Assembly: GCF_008326345.1 (NCBI RefSeq)
Contig: NZ_BJEN01000003.1
Location: 372,001 to 436,000 of the forward strand
Source: Cutibacterium modestum
Lineage (GTDB): Bacteria > Actinomycetota > Actinomycetes > Propionibacteriales > Propionibacteriaceae
Direction: 5' to 3'
DNA length: 64,000 nt
The first letter of the stretch is position 1. Each line of letters starts with the position of its first letter. Made by a program: the position numbers and the translations under genes. The notes under the pieces were generated by a model, which had not been told where the DNA came from, did no database searches, and saw only the letters and a list, made by a program, of their open reading frames with translations. This document shows, one piece after another, positions 36,148 to 48,945 of the stretch.

Positions 36148-39100
36148 GTGCTGGACACCAACTACTACGACCGGTTGCAGATCGGCCTGGCCACGGCCGA
36201 CCAGATCCGTGCGTGGAGCCACGGCGAGGTCAAGAAGCCCGAGACCATTAACTACCGCACCCTCAAACCCGAGCGTGACGGCTTGTTCTGCGAGAAGATC
36301 TTCGGCCCGACCCGTGACTGGGAGTGCTACTGCGGCAAGTACAAGCGCGTGCGCTTCAAGGGCATCATCTGTGAGCGCTGCGGCGTTGAGGTGACTCGCT
36401 CCAACGTGCGTCGTGAGCGTATGGGACACATCGAGTTGGTCGCGCCGGTGACCCACATCTGGTACTTCAAGGGAGTTCCCTCCCGGCTGGGGTACTTGCT
36501 GGATATCGCCCCGAAGGACCTCGAGAAGGTCATCTACTTCGCGGCCTACATGATTACCGCCGTCGATGAGGAGGCTCGCCATCGCGACCTTCCGTCGCTG
36601 GAGGCCAAGGTGCAAACTGAGCGGTCGCGCCTGGAGCAGCGCCGTGACTCTGAGTTGGAGGCCCGCCGGGTCAAGCTCGAAGAGGATATGGCTCAGCTTG
36701 AGGCTGACGGTGCAAAGGCTGACGTCCGACGCAAGGTTAAGGACGGCGCCGAGAAAGAGCTTAAGCACATCGAGACTCGCGCTCAGCGCCAGATTGACCG
36801 TCTGGATGCCGTGTGGGATCGCTTCAAGAACCTTAAGGTCCAGGATCTTGAGGGTGATGAGATTCTTTACCGCGAAATGAAGTCACGCTTCGGTAAATAC
36901 TTTGAGGGCTCGATGGGTGCTGAGGCGATCAAGCGTCGCCTGCACGATTTTGACCTCAATGGTGAATCTGAGAAGCTGCGCGAGATCATCAAGACTGGTC
37001 GCGGCCAGAAAAAGACCCGCGCCCTCAAGCGCCTCAAGGTAGTACAGGCTTTTCTTGATTCCGGCAACTCGCTGGAGGGCATGGTGCTGGACTGCGTCCC
37101 GGTGATCCCGCCGGACCTGCGCCCGATGGTGCAACTCGACGGTGGCCGCTTCGCGACGTCTGACCTTAATGATCTTTACCGTCGCGTCATTAATCGAAAT
37201 AATCGGCTCAAGAGGCTGGTTGATCTTGGCGCTCCCGAGATCATCGTCAACAACGAGAAGCGGATGCTCCAGGAAGCCGTTGACTCGCTGTTTGACAACG
37301 GTCGTCGCGGGCGTCCGGTGAGCGGCCCGGGCAACCGTCCGCTGAAGTCACTGTCCGACATGCTTAAAGGCAAGCAGGGCCGTTTCCGTCAGAACCTGCT
37401 CGGTAAACGCGTCGACTATTCTGGCCGCTCGGTCATTGTCGTTGGCCCGCAGCTCAAGATGCATCAGTGCGGTCTGCCGAAGACGATGGCCTTGGAGCTG
37501 TTCAAGCCCTTCGTTATGAAGCGGCTCGCTGACCTTGAGCATGCTCAGAATGTGAAGTCCGCCAAGCGAATGGTTGAGCGTCAACGCCCGGTCGTGTGGG
37601 ATGTCCTCGAAGAGGTCATTAAGGAGCATCCGGTTCTGCTGAACCGCGCACCTACGTTGCACCGCCTGGGTATTCAGGCCTTCGAGCCTCAACTCATTGA
37701 GGGCAAGGCTATCCAGCTTCACCCGCTTGTCTGCTCGGCTTTCAACGCCGACTTCGACGGTGACCAGATGGCTGTGCATCTGCCACTGAGTCCCGAGGCC
37801 CAGGCTGAGGCCCGCGTCCTTATGCTGTCGACAAACAACATTCTCAAGCCGGCTGACGGCCGCCCGGTCGCTCTACCTTCGCACGAGATGATTATCGGCG
37901 CTTACTACTTGACGATGGCCCTTGACGGTCTTAAGGGCGAGGGCCGTGCCTTCAGCTCGTTGGCCGAGGCTATCATGGCCCATGATCTCGGTGAGCTTGA
38001 GGTCGGTGCGAAGATCAAGCTCCGTCTTCAGGGTATTGTGCCGCCGCATGACGAGACGGTTCGTGCTGACGGCTCGGTCATCCTCGACACTACTCTCGGA
38101 CAGGCACTGTTTAACGAGGTACTTCCGGATGACTACCCGTACGTTGATTTCTTGGTCGGAAAGAAGCAGATCGGCAAGATCGTCAACGATCTCAGTGAGC
38201 GCATGACCCAACTTGAGGTGGCCCACGTCCTTGACAACCTTAAGGACATCGGCTACAAGTGGGGCTCTTTGTCCGGTGTGACCGTCTCTATCGGTGACGT
38301 CCAGACCCCGCCAACCAAGCCGCAGATCCTGGCTGGTTATGAGGCTCGGGCTGCCAAGGTTGACCGCGAGTACGACCGTGGTGCTGTGACTGAGGAAGAG
38401 CGTCGTCAGGATCTGATCCAGATCTGGACTGAGGCCACTGCCGAGCTGACCGCCGCCATGGAGGCTAACTTCACTCAGACCAACCCGATTCATATGATGG
38501 TCGATTCGGGGGCTCGAGGCAGTATGACGCAGATGCGCCAGATTGCCGCTATGCGTGGTCTGGTGGCGGACCCGAAGGGTGACATTATTCCTCGCCCGAT
38601 TAAATCGAACTTCCGTGAGGGCTTGACGGTTCTGGAGTACTTCATTTCCACCCACGGCGGTCGTAAGGGACAGGCTGATACCGCTCTGCGTACCGCTGAC
38701 TCGGGTTACCTGACTCGTCGTTTGGTCGATGTTTCGCAGGACGTCATCGTCAGGGAGAAGGATTGCGGTACGACCCGCGGCATGCCTAAGACCATCGCTA
38801 TTGATGATGGCAACGGCAACCTGGTACGTGCCGAGGGGCTAGACACTGCGGTGTACGCTCGCTGTCTGGCCGTCGACGCCGTCGACGCCAACGGCAACGT
38901 CGTGGTGGAGGCCAACTCCGATCTTGGTGACGAGGAAATCTCTAGGCTCATCGCCGCCGGCATCGCGCAGATCAAGGTGCGCTCGGTGCTCACCTGCACT
39001 GCTGCCCAGGGCTGCTGCGCTCGCTGCTACGGGCGTTCGTTGTCGACCGGACACCTGGTCGACGTTGGCGAGGCCGTCGGTATCATCGCTGCACAGTCGA

Positions 39101-40029
39101 TTGGTGAGCCCGGGACCCAGCTGACGATGCGTACGTTCCACACTGGTGGTGTTGCCGGTGACGACATCACCCAGGGTCTTCCCCGTGTCGTCGAGCTCTT
39201 TGAGGCTCGTAGCCCGAAGGGTAAATCGCCGCTGGCCGAGGCTGCTGGTGTCATCCGCATTGACGAGTCCGATAACCGTCGCAAGCTTGTGTTGGTGCGT
39301 GACGACGGCGAGGAGGACGTTGAGTACGCGATCCCGCGTCGTGCCCGTCTTGAGTTCGATCTCGACGGTACCCACCGTGTCATCCGTGACGGTGTGCGGG
39401 TCGCCGCTGGTGAGCAGCTCATGGGTGGTACCGCCGACCCGCAGGACGTGCTGCGTATTTCCGGTGTTCGTCGGGTGCAGGAGTACCTCGTTAAGGAAGT
39501 CCAGAAGGTCTACAACACGCAGGGTGCGGGTATCCACGAGAAGCACATCGAGATTGTCATTCGCCAGATGTTGCGCAGGATCACCGTTATTGAGTCTGGT
39601 GACACCCAGATGATGCCTGGCGAACTCGTGGACCGCAGCGTCTATGAGGCCGCTAACCGTAAGGCGATTTCCGAGGGTGGTCGTCCAGCCGAGGGCCGCC
39701 CGGTGCTTATGGGCATCACCAAGGCGTCGTTGGCTACCGAGTCGTGGTTGTCGGCGGCCTCCTTCCAGGAGACCACCAAGGTTCTCACCGATGCTGCGAT
39801 TAACGGGAGGACGGACACCTTGGTTGGTCTCAAGGAGAATGTCATCCTTGGTAAGCTCATCCCGGCCGGTACCGGTCTGGAGGTCTATCGCAATATGCGT
39901 GTGGAGCCGACCGCAGAGGCCAAGGCTGCCGCGTTCACGATGAACTACGACCCGTTCGATTACGACTTCGGCTCGAGTTCGGGCGCGGCTGTTCCGCTGG
40001 AGGATCTGGACCTGGGCGATTTGGGTTGA
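36148..40029 (+). CDS. rpoC: DNA-directed RNA polymerase subunit beta'
   Basis: 1293 residues. The N-terminal zinc site is '[20 protein letters not shown]'. The catalytic Mg2+ motif '[15 protein letters not shown]' is near residue 533. The second zinc site with Cys pairs ('[13 protein letters not shown]') is near residue 950. An actinobacterial coiled insertion is present at residues ~150-240. Start GTG 36148. A perfect terminator follows at 40046, ending the rplJL-rpoBC unit. Confidence 0.98.
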   Translation: MLDTNYYDRLQIGLATADQIRAWSHGEVKKPETINYRTLKPERDGLFCEKIFGPTRDWECYCGKYKRVRFKGIICERCGVEVTRSNVRRERMGHIELVAPVTHIWYFKGVPSRLGYLLDIAPKDLEKVIYFAAYMITAVDEEARHRDLPSLEAKVQTERSRLEQRRDSELEARRVKLEEDMAQLEADGAKADVRRKVKDGAEKELKHIETRAQRQIDRLDAVWDRFKNLKVQDLEGDEILYREMKSRFGKYFEGSMGAEAIKRRLHDFDLNGESEKLREIIKTGRGQKKTRALKRLKVVQAFLDSGNSLEGMVLDCVPVIPPDLRPMVQLDGGRFATSDLNDLYRRVINRNNRLKRLVDLGAPEIIVNNEKRMLQEAVDSLFDNGRRGRPVSGPGNRPLKSLSDMLKGKQGRFRQNLLGKRVDYSGRSVIVVGPQLKMHQCGLPKTMALELFKPFVMKRLADLEHAQNVKSAKRMVERQRPVVWDVLEEVIKEHPVLLNRAPTLHRLGIQAFEPQLIEGKAIQLHPLVCSAFNADFDGDQMAVHLPLSPEAQAEARVLMLSTNNILKPADGRPVALPSHEMIIGAYYLTMALDGLKGEGRAFSSLAEAIMAHDLGELEVGAKIKLRLQGIVPPHDETVRADGSVILDTTLGQALFNEVLPDDYPYVDFLVGKKQIGKIVNDLSERMTQLEVAHVLDNLKDIGYKWGSLSGVTVSIGDVQTPPTKPQILAGYEARAAKVDREYDRGAVTEEERRQDLIQIWTEATAELTAAMEANFTQTNPIHMMVDSGARGSMTQMRQIAAMRGLVADPKGDIIPRPIKSNFREGLTVLEYFISTHGGRKGQADTALRTADSGYLTRRLVDVSQDVIVREKDCGTTRGMPKTIAIDDGNGNLVRAEGLDTAVYARCLAVDAVDANGNVVVEANSDLGDEEISRLIAAGIAQIKVRSVLTCTAAQGCCARCYGRSLSTGHLVDVGEAVGIIAAQSIGEPGTQLTMRTFHTGGVAGDDITQGLPRVVELFEARSPKGKSPLAEAAGVIRIDESDNRRKLVLVRDDGEEDVEYAIPRRARLEFDLDGTHRVIRDGVRVAAGEQLMGGTADPQDVLRISGVRRVQEYLVKEVQKVYNTQGAGIHEKHIEIVIRQMLRRITVIESGDTQMMPGELVDRSVYEAANRKAISEGGRPAEGRPVLMGITKASLATESWLSAASFQETTKVLTDAAINGRTDTLVGLKENVILGKLIPAGTGLEVYRNMRVEPTAEAKAAAFTMNYDPFDYDFGSSSGAAVPLEDLDLGDLG

Positions 40030-40045
40030 GGTGATGTCAATCCTG

Positions 40046-40083
40046 GGCCTCTCTTCCCTCATTGAGGGAAGAGAGGCCTTTTT
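40046..40083 (+). terminator. Intrinsic terminator after rpoC
   Basis: A near-perfect stem GGCCTCTCTTCCCTCA / TGAGGGAAGAGAGGCC (40046-40078) followed by TTTTTA. Confidence 0.93.
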
Positions 40084-40280
40084 ATATGTGAAAGGGTCAC
40101 TGCCCGATTCTTGCCGGGCTTTTTGAATGGAACGTCGCAACGAGGCGGCCCACCTCCAGTAGTGCGAATGAGTCCCAATACCATGTACCATGGTCATGGT
40201 TCTCCCGTCGATGATGTGCGCGGACAATCTCCCGGGCCGTCTACCGAGGTGAACCGCCTGTCTCGTGGGAAAGAAGTGAT

Positions 40281-41847
40281 ATGCAGACTAGGAAGAGCCG
40301 GCGGAGGCTGGTGGTGCTAGCCGTTCTCATGACCCTGATTGCGTCGATGTTCGGACCGGTGTCATGGGCCACGGACGCAAAGGTGATTTTGAGGAAAGAT
40401 CACACCGACGTCTTTTACATCACCACCGACACCGGCGCCCCCGTCGTCAGGGTCGACAATGGCCTCCATTCGCGGATGTGCGACCCAAGCAAGGTCGAAT
40501 TCCAGATTCAGTCGGACACGTACGGACGGTACAAGCTCACAGGACTGAGTGAGTTGCCCCTTGAGGGTTATTACACCGGCAACGAGGATGCCGACGAATG
40601 GTTTGAGCCTGGTTGGAATGCCCCGGGCTTCAAAAACAATGGATTCGACGCACTGCGCGTCGACTTCACTGCGATTACGGGTCCAGGAAAGGTATATCTT
40701 GCCGTTCTCACCCGAGGAGGATGAGAACGGCAAGCTCGGTGCCTTTCTTGCCGATGACACATATCAGGTTGCCAAAGGGGCCTCACTGCCGATCAATGGT
40801 CATCAGCATGCCCACTGGTTCTTTACTCGGGCCGGTAAATACACGATGAGCGGGGTTGCCGTCGGTAAGAGGACCGACGGAAAGGAGGTCTCCTCGAAGC
40901 CGTTCACATTTTCGTGGGACGTCCTGAAGTCTGATGACGACAAGCGCGCTGATGCTGCGGATGATCCGTCTGAAGAGCCATCTGGCAACCCCTCGGCTAA
41001 GCCCTCTTCTGAGCCGGTGAAGGATCCGTCTGGGGAACCGAGCGACGCAGCAGCCCCGAAGATTGACGACACCAAAATCGAGATCGCTCAAGGTCATCTT
41101 GACGTATTCGCTGGTATCGCCCACAACCGCAAGCTATTGATGGCCATCAAGGATGACCGAAGTGGCGAGGTCATTTACCGGGCACCCGAGGCAGTGACAC
41201 TGCGTGTCGGTGAGAACGCCTACCGGAGATTACCGAAGAACATGCACGACCGCTTCGCGCCTGAGGGGTACCTTCTGGCTCAGAATGGTGAGAATCAGCA
41301 GGAGGTCTTGTTCCCGGGCTGGGACACCTATGGCGTTGCACCAAATTTCGAGGCTGTTGCTCTCGAGTTTGTCGATGTGAAAGGGCCGGGAAAGGTATAC
41401 ATGTTCATGCAAAGGATCGGTAAGCTGCGATCCCCGCTAGCCTCTGGCTCGTGGGTACTGGCCTTGGGAGAATCCATCTCACAAAAGAAGCCGGGTCATG
41501 TCCACGCCAACTGGTTATTCGAGAAGCCAGGTACTTAGACCATGAAGGTCCGTCTTAGGGGAGTCCCAGTGAAGGCGACTGATGGCAAGGCTATCGTCTC
41601 TGAGCCGGTGACCTATACGTGGGTTGTTGGCGACCGGCGCCGCGGCCAGCCGGCTGCTGGATCGATTAGTCAGCCGTCTATCGCGGCGCCGACCAGTCAG
41701 CTTGTCGAGGGGGCCAGTGAGAAGGCTGCTTCCGATGCGGAGCCAGCCCCGATGCCGACTCATGCCCCTGATATGCCATCGATGAACGTACCGGGCCCCT
41801 CGAAACCGATGACGACCGCGAGGGGCTTGCCATATACGGGCATCTGA
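40281..41847 (+). pseudogene. Surface-anchored protein with choice-of-anchor-M type repeats, frameshifted and with an internal stop
   Basis: ATG 40281 opens a signal peptide ('LVVLAVLMTLIASMF', cleavage near 'SWA'). The first repeat begins 'KDHTDVFYITTDTGAP'. A shift at ~40705-40724 moves to the +1 frame ('DENGKLGAFLADD'). A Pro/Ser-rich linker (40960-41050) leads to a second repeat ('GHLDVFAGIAHNRKLL', 'FPGWDTYGVAPNFEAVALEF'). An amber TAG at 41536-41538 stands where the first repeat has Tyr ('GKYTMSG'), and the frame continues 'TMKVRLRGV' to a Pro-rich tail ending 'LPYTGI'. This resembles the actinobacterial wall-protein repeat described from propionibacteria. At least two lesions inactivate it here. 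Confidence 0.8.
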
Positions 41848-42042
41848 GGAGCATATAAACCACGTCATCTCCGGCCTTGGCCTGGCGAGTGGGGCCCAGT
41901 CAGGTCTGGTCACCGTGCTTACGGTGGCCAGACCTATCCGTTGGTTGGCCGCGCCGCGATGGACTGGCGGTGCGTGGATGAAGGCGTAAGCTAGGTGATG
42001 GCGCTTGCCAAGGTACCTGCTGTGCTACGAGGGGATGACGGG

Positions 42043-42615
42043 ATGAAGCGAACAATTCTGACGGGTGCGGTCGCGGCGTGCCTGGGAATGGCCGCCTTCG
42101 TGACGGTGGCTCCTGGTGCGAGAGCAGAGGGTGTTCCGGTTCCAGTCCCGACGTCCAAGGTGCCTGTAAGCGGCGGTCCGACTGATTATCTACCGGTGCA
42201 TGGGGGCGACGGAACCACCCGGTTATCTTGCCACCACACTATTCTGCCCCCGGAGATTCGCGGTGGCACGATTTACCTACCTGATATTAGCGCCGGGCCG
42301 ATCATTTTACCGGCCATCAAGGGTGGCACGATTTACTTGCCCGACATCAGTGCCGGACCGGTCATTCTACCGACAATCAAGGGTGGCACGATCACCCTTC
42401 CCGATATCAGCGGACGTCCCATTGTTCTTCCCAAGATCAAGGGCGGGACGGTGAGTATTCCGCCGATCACTTTCCCGTCGCTCCGTGCTGCGGGCAATAT
42501 TCGGGTTAACGGCATCGCCCGAGGCCTGACCAACGGTCGGGGGAACTTCCTTGCTGCAGGTGGAATGGGTGCCCCCGCGAGTCGCCCGATGGCTCTTCCT
42601 CGGACTGGTGCTTAA
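42043..42615 (+). CDS. Secreted repeat protein ending in LPRTGA
   Basis: 190 residues from ATG 42043 (GAGGGG upstream). A signal peptide ('ILTGAVAACLGMAAFVTV', cleavage after 'GARA') is followed by three 20-residue repeats beginning GGTI ('GGTIYLPDISAGPIILPAIK' and two variants), then a half-repeat. The regular alternation of small and aliphatic residues suggests a beta-solenoid or extended fibre. It ends 'MALPRTGA' and stops, with no hydrophobic tail after the sortase-like motif. An upstream in-frame start (41995) would bury the signal peptide. Function unknown; a small cell-surface protein is likely. Confidence 0.72.
   Translation: MKRTILTGAVAACLGMAAFVTVAPGARAEGVPVPVPTSKVPVSGGPTDYLPVHGGDGTTRLSCHHTILPPEIRGGTIYLPDISAGPIILPAIKGGTIYLPDISAGPVILPTIKGGTITLPDISGRPIVLPKIKGGTVSIPPITFPSLRAAGNIRVNGIARGLTNGRGNFLAAGGMGAPASRPMALPRTGA
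42262..42441 (+). repeat. Three 60-bp tandem repeats
   Basis: Units 42262-42321, 42322-42381 and 42382-42441 each begin GGTGGCACGAT and end ATCAAG. A partial unit precedes (42232-42261) and another follows (42442-). Being in multiples of three they keep the reading frame, so copy number could vary without disrupting the gene. Confidence 0.9.
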
Positions 42616-42632
42616 GGCCTCCGGGAGAGCCT
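42615..42632 (+). terminator. Short hairpin at the repeat-protein stop
   Basis: AGGC-CTCC / GGAG-A-GCCT stem; no T-tract; weak evidence for termination. Confidence 0.4.
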
Positions 42633-42942
42633 CTCCTTACCTGAAGAAGTCTGCAGGAAATTTTGACTCGCTGCTGCCGCGCCTCACGTGGTGCCACCGA
42701 GTTTGACCCCCGCAATGCGGGGAGATACCCTGTTAAGGCATGTCCGGTTCGTCCGGACGTTTGTGCGTGCCCTGGCATGGCGATTTACGACCGCTCGAGT
42801 TGCTGCGAGAAGGTCTGCCCGTGCGGAGTTCGCACGGCACTCCCAGATCTGCAGCGAGGGACAGCGGTGATTCCGACCCAGCGATGGAGGGGTGCGAAAC
42901 CAGGGAATTCCGAACACACCAGACGGAAAGAGATACCAGCCG

Positions 42943-43314
42943 GTGCCTACAATCCAGCAGCTGGTCCGCAAGGGCCGCACTGACAAGATCAGCAAGAACA
43001 AGACGCCTGCCCTCAAGGGCTCGCCGCAGCGTCGTGGCGTGTGCACCCGTGTGTACACCACGACGCCGAAGAAGCCGAACTCGGCGCTACGAAAGGTTGC
43101 CCGTGTGCGCCTCTCGTCGGGCGTTGAGGTCACGGCTTATATTCCCGGTGTCGGACACAACCTTCAGGAGCACTCCATGGTGCTCGTGCGTGGCGGTCGT
43201 GTGAAGGACCTCCCGGGTGTGCGTTACAAGATTGTCCGCGGCTCCCTCGACACCCAGGGCGTTAAGGGTCGCAAGCAGGCCCGTAGCCGTTACGGCGCCA
43301 AGAAGGAGAAGTGA
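42943..43314 (+). CDS. rpsL: Ribosomal protein uS12
   Basis: 123 residues from GTG 42943. Streptomycin-relevant lysines are intact in '[15 protein letters not shown]' and '[15 protein letters not shown]'. The ORF is open for 51 nt upstream, but family length and the GGAAAGAG ribosome site favour this start. First gene of the str operon (rpsL-rpsG-fusA). Confidence 0.97.
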   Translation: MPTIQQLVRKGRTDKISKNKTPALKGSPQRRGVCTRVYTTTPKKPNSALRKVARVRLSSGVEVTAYIPGVGHNLQEHSMVLVRGGRVKDLPGVRYKIVRGSLDTQGVKGRKQARSRYGAKKEK

Positions 43315-43317
43315 TTC

Positions 43318-43788
43318 ATGCCTCGTAAGGGACCCGCGCCAAAGCGTCCAGTGATGGTCGATCCTGTCTACGGATCTCCCCTCGTCTCCCAGCTCGTGAG
43401 TAAGATCCTTCTTGACGGTAAGAAGACTGTCGCCCAGAACATTGTCTACACCGCCCTTGAGGGCTGCCGCGCCAAGAATAACACCGATCCGGTGCAGACC
43501 CTCAAGCGTGCGCTTGACAACATCAAGCCCTCGCTAGAGGTCAAGTCCCGTCGCGTTGGCGGTGCCACCTATCAGGTGCCGGTCGAGGTCAAGCCTGCCC
43601 GTCAGACAACCTTGGCGATGCGTTGGCTGGTGGCTTTCTCCCGTGAGCGCCGTGAGAAGACCATGGCTGAGCGCCTTATGAACGAGATCCTTGACGCCTC
43701 CAACGGCCTTGGTGCTTCGGTGAAGCGCCGTGAGGACACTCACAAGATGGCTGAGGCCAACCGCGCATTCGCCCACTACCGCTGGTGA
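43318..43788 (+). CDS. rpsG: Ribosomal protein uS7
   Basis: 156 residues, begins '[20 protein letters not shown]' and includes '[19 protein letters not shown]' and '[14 protein letters not shown]'; ends '[15 protein letters not shown]'. Assembly nucleator of the 30S head and, in many bacteria, repressor of the str operon. ATG 43318, 3 nt after rpsL. Confidence 0.98.
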   Translation: MPRKGPAPKRPVMVDPVYGSPLVSQLVSKILLDGKKTVAQNIVYTALEGCRAKNNTDPVQTLKRALDNIKPSLEVKSRRVGGATYQVPVEVKPARQTTLAMRWLVAFSRERREKTMAERLMNEILDASNGLGASVKRREDTHKMAEANRAFAHYRW

Positions 43789-43919
43789 TTGTGAGCCCTC
43801 TTCCCGCCTGGGAAGGGGGCACAGTCACGTCCAGCCCAGAAACCTGCGGTTTACCGTAGGTTCATTTGCGTCGAGCATCATACGAAGACCACTTACTCCA
43901 AGATTCGAGGTCAAGCACA

Positions 43920-46013
<2,094 letters not shown>

Positions 46014-46038
46014 GCCTGCAGTTATAGCTGGCTGAATG

Positions 46039-46074
46039 ATCGGTCCGGTCCCACATATGTGGAGCCGGGCCGAT
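46039..46074 (+). terminator. Terminator after fusA
   Basis: Near-perfect 18-bp stem (ATCGGTCCGG ... CCGGGCCGAT) centred on CACATATGTG; no strong T-tract. Confidence 0.75.
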
Positions 46075-46622
46075 TGTCATGTGGTGGCCGAAGTTCTCGG
46101 TATGTTGCAGGGGCGTAAGAGGTTTGCAATTCTGATGAAGGTTGTCGTGCGGGCTGGGTGACAGGAATCACGGACCGAGGCGAACATCGTGATGGCTGGC
46201 CCCACCGAGGATGTCCCATGGCCGACAAATGTAGACCCGAAGGTCCAAGGTCAAGGGCGTAGGTCGCGCAGTCGCATACGAGGGTTTCACTTTTCTTTTC
46301 GCTTGTCCCGCATGTGATTGCCGCGGCGTCGCTGACGGTGGCTCTTTCCTGGATGGAGAATGTGGCACAAGATGCTCAGCGATCTCGTTCATTCATTGTG
46401 ATCGATATGGGGCGTGCAGCCAATCTGGTTTCACTGGGGATAGACAATAAGTCCTGTCAGAATACGTCGATTTCTTCACAGAGCATCATTATCTGCGCCG
46501 AGAATGTAGTACGACCATCTTGGGAGCCCGTGACGAGGATGGTAACCCAATGACCCGAGCGATTGTCCACGTCGTCACCCGGTCCGGGTGTGGAGTGGTC
46601 TTCTCCAGATGGCGGTGATGCC
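46075..46622. other. Gene-free interval between fusA and the lipoprotein gene
   Basis: About 550 bases in which I find no reading frame with natural composition or a ribosome site on either strand. It interrupts the usual fusA-tuf adjacency together with the lipoprotein gene that follows. Confidence 0.55.
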
Positions 46623-46658
46623 ATGAATTCCGATGTGACAAATGAAAGGCCTGAGGGG

Positions 46659-48699
46659 ATGACCCAGAGAAGCTCGATCAGTTCGCCGCTGCGGCGTGTC
46701 GTCGTGATGCTGTGTGCGATGACGGCGTTCGTGTTGTCGGGATGCGGTGCCGTCGTCACGACGAGCCTGACCGTCAAGGATGATGGTTCGGGTTCGCGTG
46801 TCATGACGGCGACGTTCACCAACGATGATTCCGACGAAGCCAAGAAGGTCTTCGCCGTTGGCTCGGGGGTGCTCGAGGGTAGCATCAAGAGACATATTCC
46901 ATCGCAACTGGCGTTCAAGGGTCTTAAAATCAGTGGCAAGACTATGACGGCCACTTTCGAGTTGGATTTCTCGAATCATGACGACTATATGGCCAAGGTT
47001 CGTGCCCTTACCGCTGGGTCCTCGAAAGAGGTCCACTCCGATGTTCAGAAGATCGATACCCCTCTCGTCCAAGGAGCGGTGGGCGACGAGGACTTTGATT
47101 CCAGTGATCTGCTCGCATGGTTGGCCGACGGGTTAGCCCAGGATGGTCTCATCGACAAGGACAACACCAATTCAGTGTTCGATAATGATGGGAACGTTGA
47201 GTTCTCGATCGGGGGGGCAGAGGCTCAATTCTCCTTCACCGCTGAAGGTCGAGCAGGTCGTCGATAATGGGTTCGACGATGTCGTCCTCAAACTCGACGT
47301 CAAGAGCACCGAGTCCATTGGTGCGACCATCTGGTACTTCTCGACGCAGGCCTTGGGATCGGACAAGCAGGCTAAGGTCAACCAATTTCTTCAGCAGGCC
47401 ACCAAGGATGGCAACGGCAAGGTGTCTGATGCCACCGTTGGCGAGCTTCCCGAAAAATTGCGTGATGGGAGAACGGACGATGCCTTCGTCAAGAAGGTCG
47501 CCATCGATCCCACGAATCTGAAGACCCTGAACAAGCGCATCGCACAGGCCTTGGGTAATCCATCGAGTGACATCAGGCTTCAAACCGGCAAGGTGGATCT
47601 GGTGGACCCCGAACAAGAGCCGGGTCATGCCTGGTTTGGAGTGCCGGTGAAGTTGACGGGCAGACCGACGTGTGCGGCCATCTGCGCGCGTAAGAAAGAC
47701 GACAACGACCTTGGCAGCTTCTCGTCGAGCAACGACAACCGCTCGCCTTCCGACACGTCTATCGACACCTTCGTCGAATACCCCGCCTCATGGTCGGACT
47801 CCTCAGAATCTAACTCGTATGACGCCGACTCAAGCGCCCAGCACATGGCGTTTTCCGATGGCTCTAGCGGTTTGACGGCGCAGATGACGATGCCTGCTGA
47901 GATCAAGGGCAGTGCCGTCACCGCGACGATCGATCCCGAGGGGGAGGTTTCCTATCAGGCCCAGTGGGATTTCGACAAGGCGACTGTTGCTGCCTACAAG
48001 GATTCCCTCAAGTCGTTCCTGGGTGAGGAGCTGAGTGGGTGGAAAGCCGAAGAAAAGACTGATGACAAGGTCCTCCATCTCACCTACACCGCCAAAGCGG
48101 ACTCTGTGGAGGCGTTCAACAGGAAGTTCTCGAAGCAAGAGAATGGTGCAGTCCGTGTCGGTGTGGTGCAGACCGACGAATCAACCTTCAAGAGGCAGTG
48201 GAGGATCGAGGCGACTGCGTTGTCCCTCGTTCCCGACAATGCGACCTCTAAGGTAGTGCTGAGTCATGGCAAGTTTGTTGACGGTGACAAAGAGGCGACC
48301 TGGGACCTCCGTCACGCCCAGGATGGCGAATTCAAAGCCATTGCCTCTACGTGGAGGACGACTCCCCTGATCATTTGGGGCGTGGTCGTGCTGATCGTGG
48401 TTGGAGGCATTATTTGGGCAATCGGGAAGCGTGCGACAATCAAGCGCTGGTTCAATCGTCCAACCCAGGCGTCACGCGTGGCAGCCGACCAGCAGCGGTA
48501 CATGAATCGGCAGTATGCCCCCGACCAGCAGGGCTATCCAAACCAGTTGGGTTACCCGGGTCAGCCGGGATATCTGAACCATCCAGGTCAGCCGACGCCT
48601 CGCAGTGGCCAAGGGTGGCAAAACCAGGCTCCCATGCCCCCGAACTCGCCCCATGGGCAGTCCTGGAATGGTCCGCAGAATGGCTCGGACATGAGTTGA
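46659..48699 (+). pseudogene. Membrane-tethered lipoprotein (LppM-like N-terminus) broken at a G7 tract
   Basis: ATG 46659 (GAAAGG upstream) encodes a signal peptide with lipobox 'LSGCG' (Cys near residue 28), then 'AVVTTSLTVKDDGSGSRVM', reminiscent of LppM-type lipoproteins. The frame runs off at 47267 after seven G (47211-47217). With six G it reads 'EFSIGGQRLNSPSPLKVEQV' and continues uninterrupted to 48699: a long extracytoplasmic region, one TM helix ('LIIWGVVVLIVVGGIIWAI'), a basic stop-transfer and a Gln/Tyr/Pro-rich cytoplasmic tail with 'QQGYPNQLGYPGQPGY' repeats. The joined product is ~679 residues. Probably tract-length variation rather than old decay. Confidence 0.72.
47211..47217 (+). 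repeat. Homopolymer tract: 7 G
   Basis: Seven G at the frameshift point of the lipoprotein gene; one G fewer restores the long frame. Confidence 0.9.
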
Positions 48700-48797
48700 T
48701 CGGATTGCGATGTGGTGGCGAGTCGAGATGCAGGACACGACGTTCCCTGTCATTCAATCGGGGTGATGAGGCCATTCGTATCTTTGCTCGCTTTGGT

Positions 48798-48826
48798 TTG
48801 ACTATCGCGGGCATGTGCAGAACAAT
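48798..48826 (+). promoter_or_regulatory. Promoter of tuf
   Basis: TTGACT (48798-48803), 17-nt spacer, AACAAT (48821-48826), about 110 nt before the tuf start. It gives tuf a promoter of its own, since fusA is 2.9 kb away. Confidence 0.5.
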
Positions 48827-48945
48827 AGAACAAGTTCCCTGACCTCTGGTTGGGGGCCCGTCCAGAAACATTCCTGGGAACCTCCCAGGAATATCCACAT
48901 GACGCGTCCCGTGCACAAGCGGGCGACATTCCAGAAGGAGCCCCA

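Noticed and set aside
40180-40200. ACCATG-N9-CATGGT as an operator of the wall-protein gene
   Set aside because: Only 6-bp arms with a mismatched centre; such short dyads are common by chance.
42250-42445. Possible CRISPR-like array (regular 60-bp repeats)
   Set aside because: Repeats are contiguous without unique spacers and encode an in-frame peptide repeat inside a gene.
46314-46553. 79-residue frame in the fusA/lipoprotein interval
   Set aside because: No ribosome site, motif or coupling; length is within chance for this region.
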